A DNA stretch of 64,000 nucleotides from Artemia franciscana (GCF_032884065.1 NW_027062662.1:1418552-1482551); one strand, 5' to 3'. Counted from the stretch's first letter, positions 12,590 to 24,319 are shown. Notes: generated from the letters alone by a model not told the origin. A program made the numbers and translations.

Positions 12590-12910
12590 CAATATTAAAA
12601 CGTAAAACGAACAGAAACCCTTCTGCATATGAGGGGGGCTACCCCTTTCTCAACTCTCACCCTTTAAGCTTACCTCTTGTCGTAATTGTTCAAAAAAGAC
12701 TGCTCAATCACAAGCGTCGTTTAATTTGAATGAAAATATTTTTTTTAATAACTTAAGAGTTAAGAGTAAAGAATTTTAGAGGTTAAAAGTCTAGTTAAGA
12801 GGTTTAAGAGTTTAGTGTAAACAGCGTGGGTTGAGGAAGGGTTAGCCCTCCTCATATATAAAATGATTCTTGTTTGTTTTAAGCATGAATGTCGCTCTTT
12901 ATTATTAGTT
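12590..12910. mobile_element. Old GTAAGGAG-family stem-loop block
   Basis: Diverged arms: ACGTAAAACGAACAGAAA then GCATATGAGGGGGGCTACCCC near 12600-12660, and the reverse counterpart GGGTTAGCCCTCCTCATATAT to GTTTTAAGCATGAATGTCGCTC near 12835-12900. This is the terminal block alone, without the rest of the element. Confidence 0.6.
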
Positions 12911-13589
12911 CAAAAAACTTGTTTTCTGTTTATTTTAATATAAAAGTAAAAGTCACGGGAAAATGTCATTTCAAAAGTAATATAAAAGCTACCTTTACCA
13001 ATGGATGCCATGCTAGAATTATCATTTGGGACGGTGGGTTCGGATCCTGATTTCGCAAACCTTTGGCTTTGTTCGGTGTTCGGTGGTGTAGCGCTGTTAG
13101 CTCAGCTGCCTTCAGTCTGGGGAGCTTAAGGTAAAAAAAAAGTAACTTCTGAATTTCAGATACAAGGTGGGGCCGAAAAACGGCCGGTAGTGGTGCAAGC
13201 CCAATTAAGTTAGGGCTTAAGGTTGTTTAACACTTAGAAGTTTAAGCGCACTGTTTAATTTTATAACTTAAAGTTTGAAATTAAAGTTAAGACCACCATA
13301 TACAATTAGGTAGTTTCAGGCTTAGCGGGTGCCAAGTTTGAAAATTAGAAACGTGTGTGAAAATGAGCAGAAAATGAGCAGAAAAACATATCATCAAAGA
13401 GAACTAGAACTGTTAAATTCCTGACTGTTTTAGCAATCGACAAGCCTACTGTAAATCTAGGCTATGTATTAATATGGATGTAATTACCATCAATGAAGAT
13501 TAGAAACTACAAATTTTTAATAAATTGACTCTTCTACAAAAACATATTTTTAGAAAGACCAATTCGGCCATTTTAGTCTGTTATGTTTA
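12911..13589. other. Anonymous DNA
   Basis: No gene, RNA or repeat recognised. Confidence 0.4.
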
Positions 13590-14480
13590 TTCATTTAGTT
13601 GAATATGTCAGCAATTTTTAGAAACCCGACGATAATGGGGATTAAAAACCTAAAAATGTATAAAAGAATATTTAATACGAAAATTTTACCCGTGATAGAA
13701 TATGGAGCAGAGACTTGGGGTGGAGAAACCGTGCAGCATCTGGAGTCCCTTCAGCTCCAGTACTATAAAAAGTGTTTGGTCTACATCAGACGACTCATTC
13801 ACAGATTCTGAAAGGTGATATGGGCTTGTTTTCTTTAAAGCAACGTAGGTATATTTCAATGCTTTGATTCTGGTTGAAGGTAACTAAGAGTAATGAAGAT
13901 AGACTAGTAAGAGGGACATATGATCAGGTGTTGAAAAGTGGTTTTAAAACCTCGTGGCCATCCCAAAATAAATCATTACTAGAAAAAGTAGGAATGCCTT
14001 ATTTATGGAATAATGGTCTTTGTCCTAGTGATATACCAACATATTTAGAAAGCCACGTACGATTTATATTAGAGAGTCAGGAAATTCAGCATTGGCAAGG
14101 GCTGGTTTTAGATTCTACAACTCTACAACATTATTTCAGGCAAAACCTAGTTTTGGAGAGGAGGTTTATTTTAGATTGAATTTACCGGCTATGATTCTAC
14201 GTCGTTGGATTCAGCTTAGGGCGAATTGTCTTCCAATCCAGAACAGGCAAAAAACGTTCGACAAATAAAAATGATAGTTGGTCCTGATAGGCGGTATGTT
14301 TGTCCCCTTTGTAAAGATGAGGATGAAAACTTGGATCATTTTCTCCGGAAATGCCCGGTTATGTTGGATTTACGGGGAATTTATTGCATGGGGTTAATTT
14401 GATGCTTCCGGGTATTCTGCAAAATAGTAACCCAACAACGATATTTTGAGTGGGAGTGTATATAGATAAATCCTTAGTAA
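13590..14480 (+). pseudogene. LINE ORF2 C-terminal relic with CCHC finger
   Basis: Pieces of the post-RT region of a non-LTR retrotransposon polyprotein in shifting frames. Near 13660-13780 it reads FNTKILPVIEYGAETWGG, the usual thumb-side motif; 13805-14179 gives a stretch including GLFSLKQRRYISMLRFWLK; near 14285-14370 CPLCKDEDENLDHFLRKCP fits the C-x2-C-x7-H-x4-C zinc knuckle at the C terminus of many LINE ORF2 proteins. Frameshifts and stops separate the parts (stop at 13809, frame change near 14180-14280). Dead; 5' truncated, lacking endonuclease and most of RT. Confidence 0.75.
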
Positions 14481-15720
14481 GAAGAAAAGTTTTATATGAT
14501 TAATTTCTTTTGTTATTAGATTAGGCATTTACGCGTTGTATTCTGTTCTTGTGCGTGTTTATAATTCGTACTGTTGTTTAATTTCCTTGTTTGTTATTTA
14601 TTTATATTTTTGTGCATATATGGCCCATGGGCTCTTGAAATACACATCTCTCTGTCTATCTATTGACATATAAATATAATTCCCATTTTCATCAGTTTTA
14701 AAAATGTCAATTTTATTACTTAATTGTTACATATTTCCGCTAGCCTGTATAAGTTTTATAATCTGACTAAACATAGTTAGTGCATCGTCTTACTGTTTGT
14801 TGTATTGCTCGACGATCACTTGCTGATAAATTAGGTGTTACAAACGTTTAGTTGGGGCTGTTCGTAAACAAGAAAAGGTCCCGCTTGTTTCTTTCACAAT
14901 TCAATTGTGGCAACAGTGGAAGGAATTTACACAGCAAAAAAATCTTAATCCGTGAATAGCAAGAGGTGTGATAGACAGAAGATGGAGCCAGGAGACAAAA
15001 ATGTTTTCATTTTGATGCCATTGGTACTTTAATAGAATGACTATAACCTTCCTATGAAGTTTGGCAACCTCTTCATCAAAAAAAAAAAAATCCCACAAAT
15101 TATAGGAAAACGTGATAAAAAAAACCTAATATTGTTAATTCGATTTGCCTTAGGTTTTAATGTTACTCTTATTTTGTGTTTTAAATCTTGTTTATTATCG
15201 AAAATTATAAAACAAAAGCTACAGCATCCTAGATGAGAGCTTGATAGCCAAAGCTGATAAGGTTGCAAATAATAAGATAACCCTTTCTTGGGAGGTCTTA
15301 CCCGTAATGTCCATTAAGAGTGAATTATCGATTGATCAATGTCAACGTTTTTGTTGTTACGATCCAACAACAGAACCTGGAAATGATTGAACCCTGCAAA
15401 ACATTCTTGAGAGGAAAAAAAACCTGAATGAAATAGGAAATAGAAGCGATCACAAGTTTTTCGGCCAATTGGACTTTTTCAAAAATATATTAGTTTACTT
15501 TCAAAAGCACTTTTAAATATTTTGTGGGATATTAACTGCAGGCAACCAGTTAATTACTACAAATTGCTATAATAATAATATTAGTTTGCTTATTTGGATT
15601 AAAACATTTGGTACTTCCGTATTAGCCAGTACACATCAAGAAGTGAAGTTTGATTAATCCTTATGAAATATACTAAAATATGCTGAAAATATAATACTTT
15701 AGTTTATATAACAATATAAT
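14481..15720. other. LINE 3' untranslated tail, then anonymous DNA
   Basis: About 14490-14680 is probably the LINE 3' region, ending in a CTCTCTGTCTATCTATTGA simple-repeat-like tail. From there to 15720 no gene is supported; overlapping frames at 15041-15268 fall on both strands of the same AT-rich DNA. Confidence 0.4.
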
Positions 15721-15811
15721 GTGGGCTATATATTTTTCACATTAGGAAGAGCAGGGGGGGGGGTAAATAACCTAACCTTAGACCCACCCCCTGTGCAAAT
15801 GTATAGCCCAA
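15721..15811. mobile_element. Small inverted-repeat element (MITE-like), copy A
   Basis: Starts TGGGCTATATATTTTTCACA and ends with the approximate reverse complement (GTGCAAATGTATAGCCCA), enclosing a G-run, AACCTAACC and a C-run. Total about 90 bp, which could fold into a stem along most of its length. The terminal repeat is shared with 16832-17004 and with the single end at 10963. Confidence 0.6.
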
Positions 15812-16600
15812 GTTATACAGGTTAAATGCATTCTGTCACCCTTCATTTGTCTTCGTGGCTAAAGAACTGATTTTCTTATTACTTATATTCAGCAAACTTC
15901 TCGAGTGTGTACTGGCTAATACAAAAGTACGAAACATTTTTTAGATGATTTGAATATGAAGTGCCAAGAAATTTCAGGAAACAATAAGCTTTTCTTCTTT
16001 GGGGGGTGGGGCAGAATTAGGCCCTTGCGTACGTAAACGAATCACATTACCATACAACTTGTTTGAAATCGATTAACTTCTTTCATTGCTCAAATCATGA
16101 CACCAGGGTTGCGAACTTCCTGAAATTTTTTAAAAGGCTTAGGGATTTCAGTCCTAAGCTCGGATTCTCGGCATTTGTTGTTATCTTTCTTCAATATGAA
16201 TCGGAGCTACCATCTCTTGTCATTTATCATTATTTTTAGTTGTTTTTTCATGTAATTTTATTTGGCTAGAGACTTTTAGCGATTTTTTGCTTTTATTCGA
16301 AACTTTTCCTAGAATTGCAAATAACTTGAGAATTCAAAGGGGAAAAGCAAATCAACACTGTATCTTATACCCCTTAACTTATACCCACATACCCCTTGTG
16401 TACAGTGTTCATCCTTATTATTACAGTGTTCATCCTTCCCTTAAGAAAAGCTTAGCAAATGTTGTTGTTTTTTTGTTTTTTTAATTACCTCAGAAGACTG
16501 TTTGAAAATATCAAACAGATATTTTGGCATAATAGCAACAATACATGTTCATATTATTTAATATTTTTGGGATTTTTAGGGATTCTTTAGAGATTCTAAT
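15812..16600. other. Anonymous DNA
   Basis: No gene or repeat family recognised. Confidence 0.4.
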
Positions 16601-16770
16601 ATCTGGGGAGGTTCTAGGCGTTTACTCCTTGGAAAAACTCTACGGAAGCCCCCCCAGAAACCCCACGGAAAATTCCCCCCGCTGAAAATACCTCCCCCAG
16701 GAAAATACCCCCGTGAAATGACCCCCGCGGAAAAAAAACCCTGAAAAATGAACAGTTTCTTCGGTTTTTT
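16600..16770 (-). repeat. GGAAAATACCCCC-like minisatellite, reverse arm
   Basis: About seven short units of the form CC(C)n-GnGGAAAAtnCCCCC spaced 15-20 bp. It is the reverse complement of the array at 17160-17375, so the two arrays face each other around the MITE at 16832-17004. Confidence 0.6.
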
Positions 16771-16831
16771 TTTTCTCAGCTTAGCGTGAGTCAAGACAAA
16801 GACAAGTGACAGATTATATGGGAAATACGTA

Positions 16832-17004
16832 ATTGGGGCTATATATTTGGACATAGGGGGGGGGGTAAAGTATTTGGACAGTTTGAAGTCAGAAAACAAA
16901 TTCTTTCTTCATAATATGCAGAAGAATTGTACGTAAAACATTTTGCATGCAGACCCGCTATGCTTTACCCCCCCCCCCCCCCCGCCTAATATCTATAGCC
17001 CAAA
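16832..17004. mobile_element. Small inverted-repeat element (MITE-like), copy B
   Basis: About 38-bp terminal inverted repeats: TTGGGGCTATATATTTGGACA then a G-run and TAAAG at the left; CTTTA, a long C-run, CCTAATATCTATAGCCCAA at the right. The internal ~95 bp is unrelated to copy A. No coding capacity, consistent with a non-autonomous DNA element. Confidence 0.65.
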
Positions 17005-17159
17005 TCTGTTTCTAAAGTAACGAAGAAACTAACGAAAAAACCGGTTTGTTCTCGAGTTTTACACAGCGTAAGCTCGAGTGAGTGGCAAATAATCCACAGG
17101 TAGCAAAATTCCTTCCCCCTACGGAAATTAAAAAAACAAAACTCATGTAAAATTCTCAA

Positions 17160-17375
17160 ATGTGGAAAGCCGTATTTTCCACGGGGGCATTTTCCGAAGG
17201 GGGTATTTTTCTCAGGGAGTTGTTTTCCACGGGGTATTTTCCATGGGTATTATCCGTGGGGGAGGGGGGTATTTCCGCAGGGGGCATTTTCCGTGTGGGG
17301 GTATTTTCCAGTAGGATATTTTCCACGGGGGTATTTTCAGGTGGGGGTGATAATCATTGGAGAGGGGGGGGGGGG
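17160..17375 (+). repeat. GGGGGTATTTTCC minisatellite, forward arm
   Basis: At least ten units of GGGGGTATTTTCCRYG type at about 15-20 bp spacing, ending in a G-run. Frames across it give repetitive Gly/Phe/Ser translations and are not genes. Related motifs occur inside several GTAAGGAG-family copies (for example 57780-58030 and 59970-60030), suggesting the array was amplified from such a segment. Confidence 0.65.
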
Positions 17376-18439
17376 TAAACGTCACCCACAATCTGGGGAT
17401 TTTATTTAGTGCTTGGTGGTTGCGCTGCTTGTAACAAATAGAAGAGCAGTTCAAGCCAACAAAGCTGGTGAGCCATATGACGCTTAAGTAAAGGACTATT
17501 CTGGCTTACGTAAAAAAAATATATATAAACTGTATGCCTATAATCCTTACTCTCCACGCGCTTTCATAATTGGAAATATTTGTACGCCAAATGTTTTCAA
17601 TTATTACAGTAAATTTAAAGTTGTTGTAACTTGAACAACTGCCATTTTGTTACATTAGCAGAGTCCGTACTCTCTCTTTTTCATAATATGAATACAAAAA
17701 AAAATCCCAAAATTCTAGTAGTTTTTCAGTTCATTGACTTGTTTTTGGCAAAATAAAATACTAGGCTTTTCTTCTTTTCGTTCTTAAATAGACATGTGAT
17801 GCGAAAGTCGGCTGCCTATTGGCTTCGAATAGTCCACGTACAATTTTTAGCACAGAAAATAGGATTCGCTTCTATTAATTTTTAACAAACTGAGAGAAGC
17901 GTGTACAAATTTTACCACAGATTTTCGTATACAGGGCGCATAATTTTATGTATTATACGCCTTGTTCAGTAGCGTGAACAAAAGACAAATTAATACAGAG
18001 AGTAGTTGGCTCAATTTGTCTGGAATGCCAACTGCCAGACTGCCATTTGACCAAAGAAATCCCTATACCTTCAATTTTAAATTTACTTTTTGCCCAGGGG
18101 CGCACGCAGGGGGGAGAAGGTCTCTGGGCCCGTATGCATCCCAAATTTTGAATTTATTCATATTTTTGGGTACTTCAGGTTCAGACTATCCTATAAATCC
18201 CCCCCTAAACAAATGTCTGTTTACGTGCCTTATTCTACCCTTGTTTTTTAGCTTTCATCAAGTTTGGGTTCAATCTCCATCTATGGAGGACCTGAGTCTC
18301 AAATACTGAGACAGGCTTTATATCCTTCATGCTAAATAGTGAGAACAAACTTTCCAAAAAAGGTTAAACTTTTTTCCATAGAAAACCATTTTCCAGAATT
18401 TCACTTACAGCTACAGGAAACAATAAATAGAATCCCAGG
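17376..18439. other. Anonymous DNA
   Basis: No gene recognised; the 115-codon frame at 17962-18309 overlaps an antisense frame and matches no family known to me. Confidence 0.4.
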
Positions 18440-18690
18440 TAGAAATATGACATTTTTATAAGTGTGCTTCAATGCCCAGATTGACAGAGAGACAAGCGTG
18501 GAAATACACCCTGGGCCTTCATATATTCCACGTTTTATATCTTCACTAGATTCAATATCTTCAATAATATTACTACCCAGGTATGTGAAGCTATCGAGTT
18601 GATTGATCTACTCGTTAATCAATACCGTTTCTATTCCCTCATTTGTTCCTAGTCACAACGACTTGTGGATGAGTAATGTACAAAATATGC
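18440..18690 (-). pseudogene. LINE reverse transcriptase fragment
   Basis: The minus strand reads LDSFTYLGSNIIEDIESSEDIKRGI near 18510-18605. This parallels the SFSYLGSIISKDGGSSEDVKSRI segment in the better-preserved LINE at 39062-40190, so it is the post-YADD segment of the same LINE lineage. Both sides decay rapidly and no longer frame survives. Confidence 0.55.
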
Positions 18691-18904
18691 ACTAACGGGG
18701 GCGATAGCTTTCTTTTTATTACTGAGATGAAAGTCCGTTTTGGAGAATTCTACATTAATCCAATAAGAAAATACACTAAACGACCCTATTTTTCTAAACG
18801 CATTGTTCGACAAAAGTTAAACTTTGAATTGAAAAGTTAGGTTTGAAGGAAGGAGGGTTGCAATTTTCAAATTTAGATACCCTGGCCATGGTATTAAAAA
18901 CAAA

Positions 18905-19239
18905 GAAAAAAAAATTTCAAACGAAAGTAAAGAGTGATATTAACAACAGTAAAATCACGGGACTGACCCTCCTCAACCCCTCATTTTTTACGCTAATTAG
19001 ATAAAAAAAAAAGAGTTTTTTTCAACCGAGATTAAGGAGCATGGTTAATTTTATAATGATCAAAAACTATTCCATATATGAGGGTAGCTGATCCTCTGTT
19101 TATGGTAAAGCCTAAAGCTCTTTAAAATAATTCTCATTCAAATTCAACGGTCCTTGTGTTTGAGAAGTTTTTCTCAAAGAACTGTGAAAAATAAGACAAA
19201 CTTCAACGTAAGGAGCGAGGTTGAGGAAGGGGCAGCCGT

Positions 19240-19338
<99 letters not shown>

Positions 19339-20392
19339 TATATATATATATATATATATATGAAATAATTGCTGCTGAATTTGAGATTAATTGTTGTTTC
19401 TAACTTTCAGGTGAAACAACTTATTTTTCTATTTAAATTCTTATCGTTTTTAAATCACACCAGGAAGTCCCCACACCTGTCATATAAGATTTCCCGTGAA
19501 ACTTCCCTTTCCGCGAACTATTTTCCCAGAGGAAAATCTCCCTCGCATCACTACATATGAACAATGGTCAATTTCTGTAACTTACAGCCCTTTCCCAAGG
19601 ATTATGATGTGTTAGGTCACCCCTAAAGTCATAGTTACTGGACCTTTTAACAATACTGAATCAAATGGCTACATCAAAATTATAGTCAATTGTCTTTGGG
19701 GGAAATAAGGAAAAAACTCCTTCCCCGAAAAACATCTCCATATTTCCCGATTAAAATACTATATACAAACAATGGGCAAATTTAATAACTGAATGTCCTT
19801 TCCCCATAAGCTATAGGGGACCATAGCATCCCGAAATGTATAGCTATTGAACTTTCAACAAAATGAAAAAAATAGCTATCTCAAAATTTTGATCGGACGA
19901 CTTTGGGGGAACAAGGAGCCTTGTAGAGGGGCTAGCTGCCATCCAATCTTTTGGTCACTTAAAAAGGTCTTTCGAACTTAAAATTTCCGTTAGAGTGATC
20001 CCTCTCAGGGTCTTTAAGAACTATTGGTTCGATCCGTCAACATTCTTCAGGCAAAGCATACAAAATTCCCCATTTTTGTCGATAGGAGCTTGATACCTCT
20101 ACAGTAAGGTTCTCTGATATGTTATTTGTAATTTTGTGATTTTTATTAATATCCCTTGACTCTTTGGGAGTATGTCTCTCCCTATTCCAAAATCTGGCAA
20201 GTTTTCTCAGGCTCTTTGCTTTTGAGGGTTACTTTAAACCCAATGAATTTTATATACTTTGAATCAGCGTAAAAAGATAATTTTCTTTGACGTATCTATT
20301 GTTATCAGAATTCCATTTTTTAGCGTTTCGGTTACAATTGGGCCGAACCGCTCCTTATTTACAATTCATTACCACCAACTATTTGATAATAA
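18905..20392 (-). mobile_element. GTAAGGAG-family repeat, copy 4 (reverse, decayed)
   Basis: Degraded minus-strand copy. The stem-loop block lies at about 18905-19430 but has been rearranged, and a (TA)n tract now fills the position of the short TATATG in other copies. Body blocks recur at 19900-20390 (TTTTGGTCACTTAAAAAGG, ATAGGAGCTTGA, GGTTCTCTGATA, TTTTCTCAGGCTC). The start hairpin near 20363-20384 is eroded (CAATTCATTACCACCAACTA). Confidence 0.65.
19242..19362. repeat. (TA)n microsatellite, ~120 bp
   Basis: Nearly pure alternating TA with one TATGTACATA interruption at 19331-19340. The Tyr-Ile open frames on both strands are artefacts. Confidence 0.98.
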
Positions 20393-20472
20393 GCTTTATT
20401 GTTTTATTGCTTAAGAACGGCCGATTAAGCGAAAGTGCACTTATAAATGCTTTCAACACAACCCTTTAAAGC

Positions 20473-22870
20473 TTAACCCTTTCATTCCGTAGGTAACCAC
20501 TCGTTCCTTCCATGAACCTAGTATCTTGTAGTTCAGATAACACTTTCGAAATTAAGACTATCAGATAGCACAAGTTCAGCCCTTCGTGCTGCAATACCTT
20601 TTAATCTCCGAGATGGCTCCGTAAGTCGTCAGTTGATCAGTGATCAGAGTAGTTTTTTGCCATGCCTAAAAAACGAAAATTAGCAGATTTTGACAGCGAT
20701 GTTGAAAACGATGCAGGTGAGTTTTCCTAGTTTTTATTATCTTGTTTCGTTCCTTAAACTCTCTTCTTTTAGCTTGTATTTATAAGAATATTTTTTGGTT
20801 TTATCTTCATCCCCCATTTGTGGTATTTTTTAACGGTTATTATATGGTAACCTCAGTTTTGAGACGGGTAATTTTGAAGATGCTTCTCTTATACTATTTT
20901 GTTTTTGCTGGATTTTTGTGCTCTAGATTCTTTCTTTTACTTCACTTTTTTTTCGTGAAACACTTCATTCTGATTTTTCTAATTTGACGAAGCAGAAGCA
21001 TCCATGCACAATTGGTCTGATCACAATTCTCTCTTCCAGAGACAGCGAGACTCTCTTATTCAACCGAGAATTCCAAACCAAGAAAAGGGGAGGAAAATGT
21101 TTTAAAGGAATGGAACGAACGTGTAAGAGGGAAGCTCAACCAAGAGCGAGCTGCAGAGACGACCCTGCTACCAGACAGCGAATCTGAGATGGAAATCATG
21201 TCTGATGATGACGACGTGTCTGATCCATTATGAATCCAACTTTGGTGACAGCATCAAATACGCCGCCCTACAGCCTGTTCGGCCAGCTAACGATCCTACT
21301 GAAAACTTACCTCTCAGCATGTTGAACCGTGCCAAAATTTTTACGGGTCACTCCCAAAAACAACTGAATTCACTTGCCCATCGATTTATTCAGAACTTTT
21401 ATCACTGATAGCATGGTTGATTGATTAGTTGACCAAACCAATTGACATGCAACGAGGAAAACAAACGATAGGATTGCCCTAGAGCTGACCCAGCATGAGA
21501 TGAACCAGTTGCTTGGAGTGCATATGCTCCTGAGTACTGTAAGGCTACCAGCTATGAGGGTGCAGTGGGAGCGTACCATTCGATACACTCCAATCGCAGA
21601 GGCTATGAGCGTTGAAAGATTTTTGACGATTCGGCAGTTTTTTCATGTCAATGACATTAGCATTACAATAAAAGTCCATCTGATCAAACTGGTCAAGATA
21701 AGCTGCACAAAATCATACCAATGTATGATGAGCTCAGTGAAAATCTAAAAAGCACACCGCCTGAGAGACAAAGTGTAGACAAACAGATGATTCCCTTCAA
21801 GGGTCGGCTAAATTTCAAACAGCAATTGAAAGACAAGCTTCATTTATGGCGTGTAAAAGTGTTTATAGAGCGGCCGTGAGTGGGATTGTCTATGACCTAG
21901 AAATCTATGCAGAAAAAGGCTTAGCTCCGGCTATTCCTTTGGGGCTGAGTGCTGACGTTGTACTTCGACTGATCGACGATTTGCCACAGGGAATGAATTT
22001 CAAGGTGTACTTCGATAATCTTTACACATCTGTTGACCTTATTCAAGCCTTACGCACCAATCACGGGATTGAATCATGTGGAACGATAAGGAGTAATTGT
22101 ATCAAATGTTCAATATTGGGAAGTAACGCATCATTGAAAAAGAAAGAGTGTTGAAGCTATGATTATAGGCTTGAGAGGCACACGAAAGTCTCCATTGTGA
22201 AGCGGTTCGACAATAAACCAGTACATGTGGCCTCATCGTACTGTGACGTAGCTCCGGTCAACCAGTGTCAAAGGTAGGACGGAAGTACTCGTAGCCATGT
22301 CGAAGTAGATCGCCCATGAGTTTCCCGTGAGTACAAAAAGTCAATGGGTGGCGTAGACTTGACTGATAAGCTTCTGGAGCTCTACCGCACGGATATACGG
22401 TCCAATAATTGGTACATACGGATAGTCTATTATTTCCTCGGCTTTTCTGTGAATAACGCTTGGTTTTTACGTAGGCGAGAGTGCGAAGACTTGGGTAGAC
22501 AGCATATGTACTTGATGCACTTCAAAATGAATATTTTCATATCCTTGATAGTGTCAAGTGTTGTCAATATCTCTCCTGCTGGTTGACCCACTATCAGTGC
22601 TCCTACAAAGCGAAAAACAAAAAACTACAGAAGCAGGCGTGCCCTCGGAATCAGTGCGATATGACACTGCTGGCCATCTACCCAGTACAGTCGAAAAGGG
22701 ACACTGCCGGTACAAAAAATGTGCAAGGGGAGCAAATAGCCGAATTCTCTGCGCTAAATGTAAGGTTTGGTTGTGTCTGAATGGAGACAGAAACTTTTTT
22801 TATGAACTTCCATATTAAGTGAAATGAATCTTTCTTATCCTAAGGTGACCATATGGTAACCATTTCCATT
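20473..22870 (+). mobile_element. piggyBac-superfamily transposon relic
   Basis: Left end candidate: target TTAA at 20473-20476 followed directly by CCCTTTCATTCCGTAGG; piggyBac elements insert at TTAA and begin with a CCC-type terminal repeat. The transposase relic begins at 20662. I could not find the matching right terminal repeat: beyond about 22870 the sequence passes into a GTAAGGAG-family copy, so the right end appears deleted or overwritten. Superfamily assignment rests on the transposase; the left boundary is inferred. Confidence 0.65.
20662..22818 (+). pseudogene. piggyBac transposase (DDE_Tnp_1_7) pseudogene
   Basis: Once encoded a nuclear cut-and-paste transposase. A short first exon (20662-20716, MPKKRKLADFDSDVENDA, with a basic nuclear-localisation-like start) is followed by a GT...AG intron (20717-20995); the next exon continues in phase with EASMHNWSDHNS. 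An acidic N-terminal segment ending SDDDDVSDPL reaches a stop at 21231. Core pieces follow: ELTQHEMNQLLGVHM near 21480, SVDKQMIPFKGR (first catalytic Asp) near 21775, VYFDNLYTSVDL (second) near 22007, GGVDLTDKLLELY (third) near 22348. The C-terminal Cys-rich domain, CRYKKC...CAKCKVWLC, ends at 22818. At least five frameshifts or stops separate the parts, so it is dead. Order and length match the family. Confidence 0.88.
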
Positions 22871-23470
22871 TCAGTTTGTAAATAAAATCCGGTGACTTTG
22901 GGAAAAGATGAGCGTGGGAGTGGGCCTAGGTACCCTCCAATTTTTTGGTCACTTAAAAGGGCACTAGAAATTTAATTTTCGTTAGATTGAGCCCTCTTAC
23001 GACATTCTAGGACCAATGGGTCGATACGATCACCCCTGGGGGAAAAAGAACAAAAAAATAACACGAATCCGTGATCTGTCTTTTTACAAAAATAGAAAAT
23101 TCCGCATTTTTGTAGATAGCAGCCTGAAACTTATACAGTAGGTTACTCTGATACGCTGAATCTGATGATGTGATTTTTGCTAAGATTCTGTGCCTTTTAG
23201 GGTGTATTTCCCCTTATTTTCTAAAATAAGACAGATTTTCTCAGGCTCGTAACTTTCGATAGGTAAGATTAAACTTGATGAAACTTACATATTTAAAATC
23301 AGCATAAAGGTGCAATTCTTTCGATATAAATGATGTAATCTGATGTAATCAGCATAAAAATGCAATTCTTTTGATGTAGCTATTGGTATCAAAATTCTAT
23401 TTTTTAGAATTTCGGTTACTATTGAGCCGGGTCGCTCCTTACTACAGTTCGTTACCACGAACAGTTTGAT
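22871..23470 (-). mobile_element. GTAAGGAG-family repeat, copy 5 (reverse, partial)
   Basis: Contains only the start-proximal ~600 bp of the family: GTGCCCTTTTAAGTGACC-type block, GTGGTCCTAGAAT-type block, ATCAGAGTAACC, GTTACGAGCCTGAG (all in reverse), and the start hairpin at 23443-23464 with one stem mismatch. A 22-bp direct duplication (TGATGTAATCAGCATAAA-type) occurs near 23328-23360. Confidence 0.7.
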
Positions 23471-23649
23471 AATGCTATCATTCACGTTCGAAAACAGTTC
23501 TCGTGTGTTTATGATCAATTATGTGGTTTTCATTTATTATATGCAAGTGATAAGCTGCAGCAGCATCTACAATTGTTTTACTAAATCATTTTTTGATTCT
23601 AATAATGTTACCGACTCTTTTTGTGTTGGTAAATTGACTCCTGTTCCGA

Positions 23650-23822
23650 AATTAAATGAAAAAAACAAGTTTTTTAAATGAAAATAAGGAGCAACATCAA
23701 AACTTAAAACGAACAGAAATTACTCCGTATATGAAAGGGGCTATTCCTCCTCAATGCCCCGCTCTTTACGCTAAAGTTTGACTCTTTCTCTTAACTCTAC
23801 TTTTTAAAACAGTAAGAAACTT
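23650..23822 (+). mobile_element. Half of a GTAAGGAG stem-loop block
   Basis: AAACAAGTTTTTTAAATGAAAATAAGG..., CGAACAGAAATTACTCCG and GCCCCGCTCTTTACGCTAAAG are the left arm and loop of the terminal block. The right arm is absent: the sequence changes abruptly into LINE coding DNA at about 23822. Confidence 0.7.
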
Positions 23823-24074
23823 CTCGTCCTTCGAGTCATGACGTCTCTCGTGCTTTCGATTCTGGTGTGCATTCTTATTTGCTGTATAATGCACAGCAGC
23901 GAAGTCTCAATCATCCAATTGTGCTAGTATTTAAAAATCTGTATGCAAGATTATGTGTTGTCGTGAAAGTACCTACTCGTCATGGTTACGTATTGAGTAA
24001 AGCCATAATTCCAGTTTGGAAAGGAATCTGCCACGGTGGGGTAACTTCGCCGCAAATTCTATAATAATAGTGTA

Positions 24075-24319
24075 GTTGCATCCCCCAGAAAAAGGCTAGA
24101 AATAGTTTTGTTTTTAAAACTTTGGACCTTTCCATACTCAATTACGCTGACGATATCCTGAATTTAAGTAGAACTGTATCGTCTGTAGAGGAAAATTTTT
24201 CTGTGCTTAGTAAAGGATATGCCGAAATTGGTCGCAATTTTAATGCTTTGAAGAGCGAGGTCCTTGCTTTCGGCAAATCTGTGAGTGATGTTTAATGTGG
24301 TTGCATCCCCCAGAAAAAG
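24075..24319 (+). repeat. 20-bp direct repeat flanking the YADD segment
   Basis: GTTGCATCCCCCAGAAAAAG occurs at 24075-24094 and again at 24300-24319, bracketing the YADD segment of the LINE. After the second copy there are further TTGCATCGATGTG repeats (24320-24358). This suggests local template switching or a small duplication. Confidence 0.75.

Noticed and set aside
19112..19403. Frames encoding Tyr-Ile repeats (also 26166 and 28574)
   Set aside because: Pure consequence of (TA)n microsatellites.
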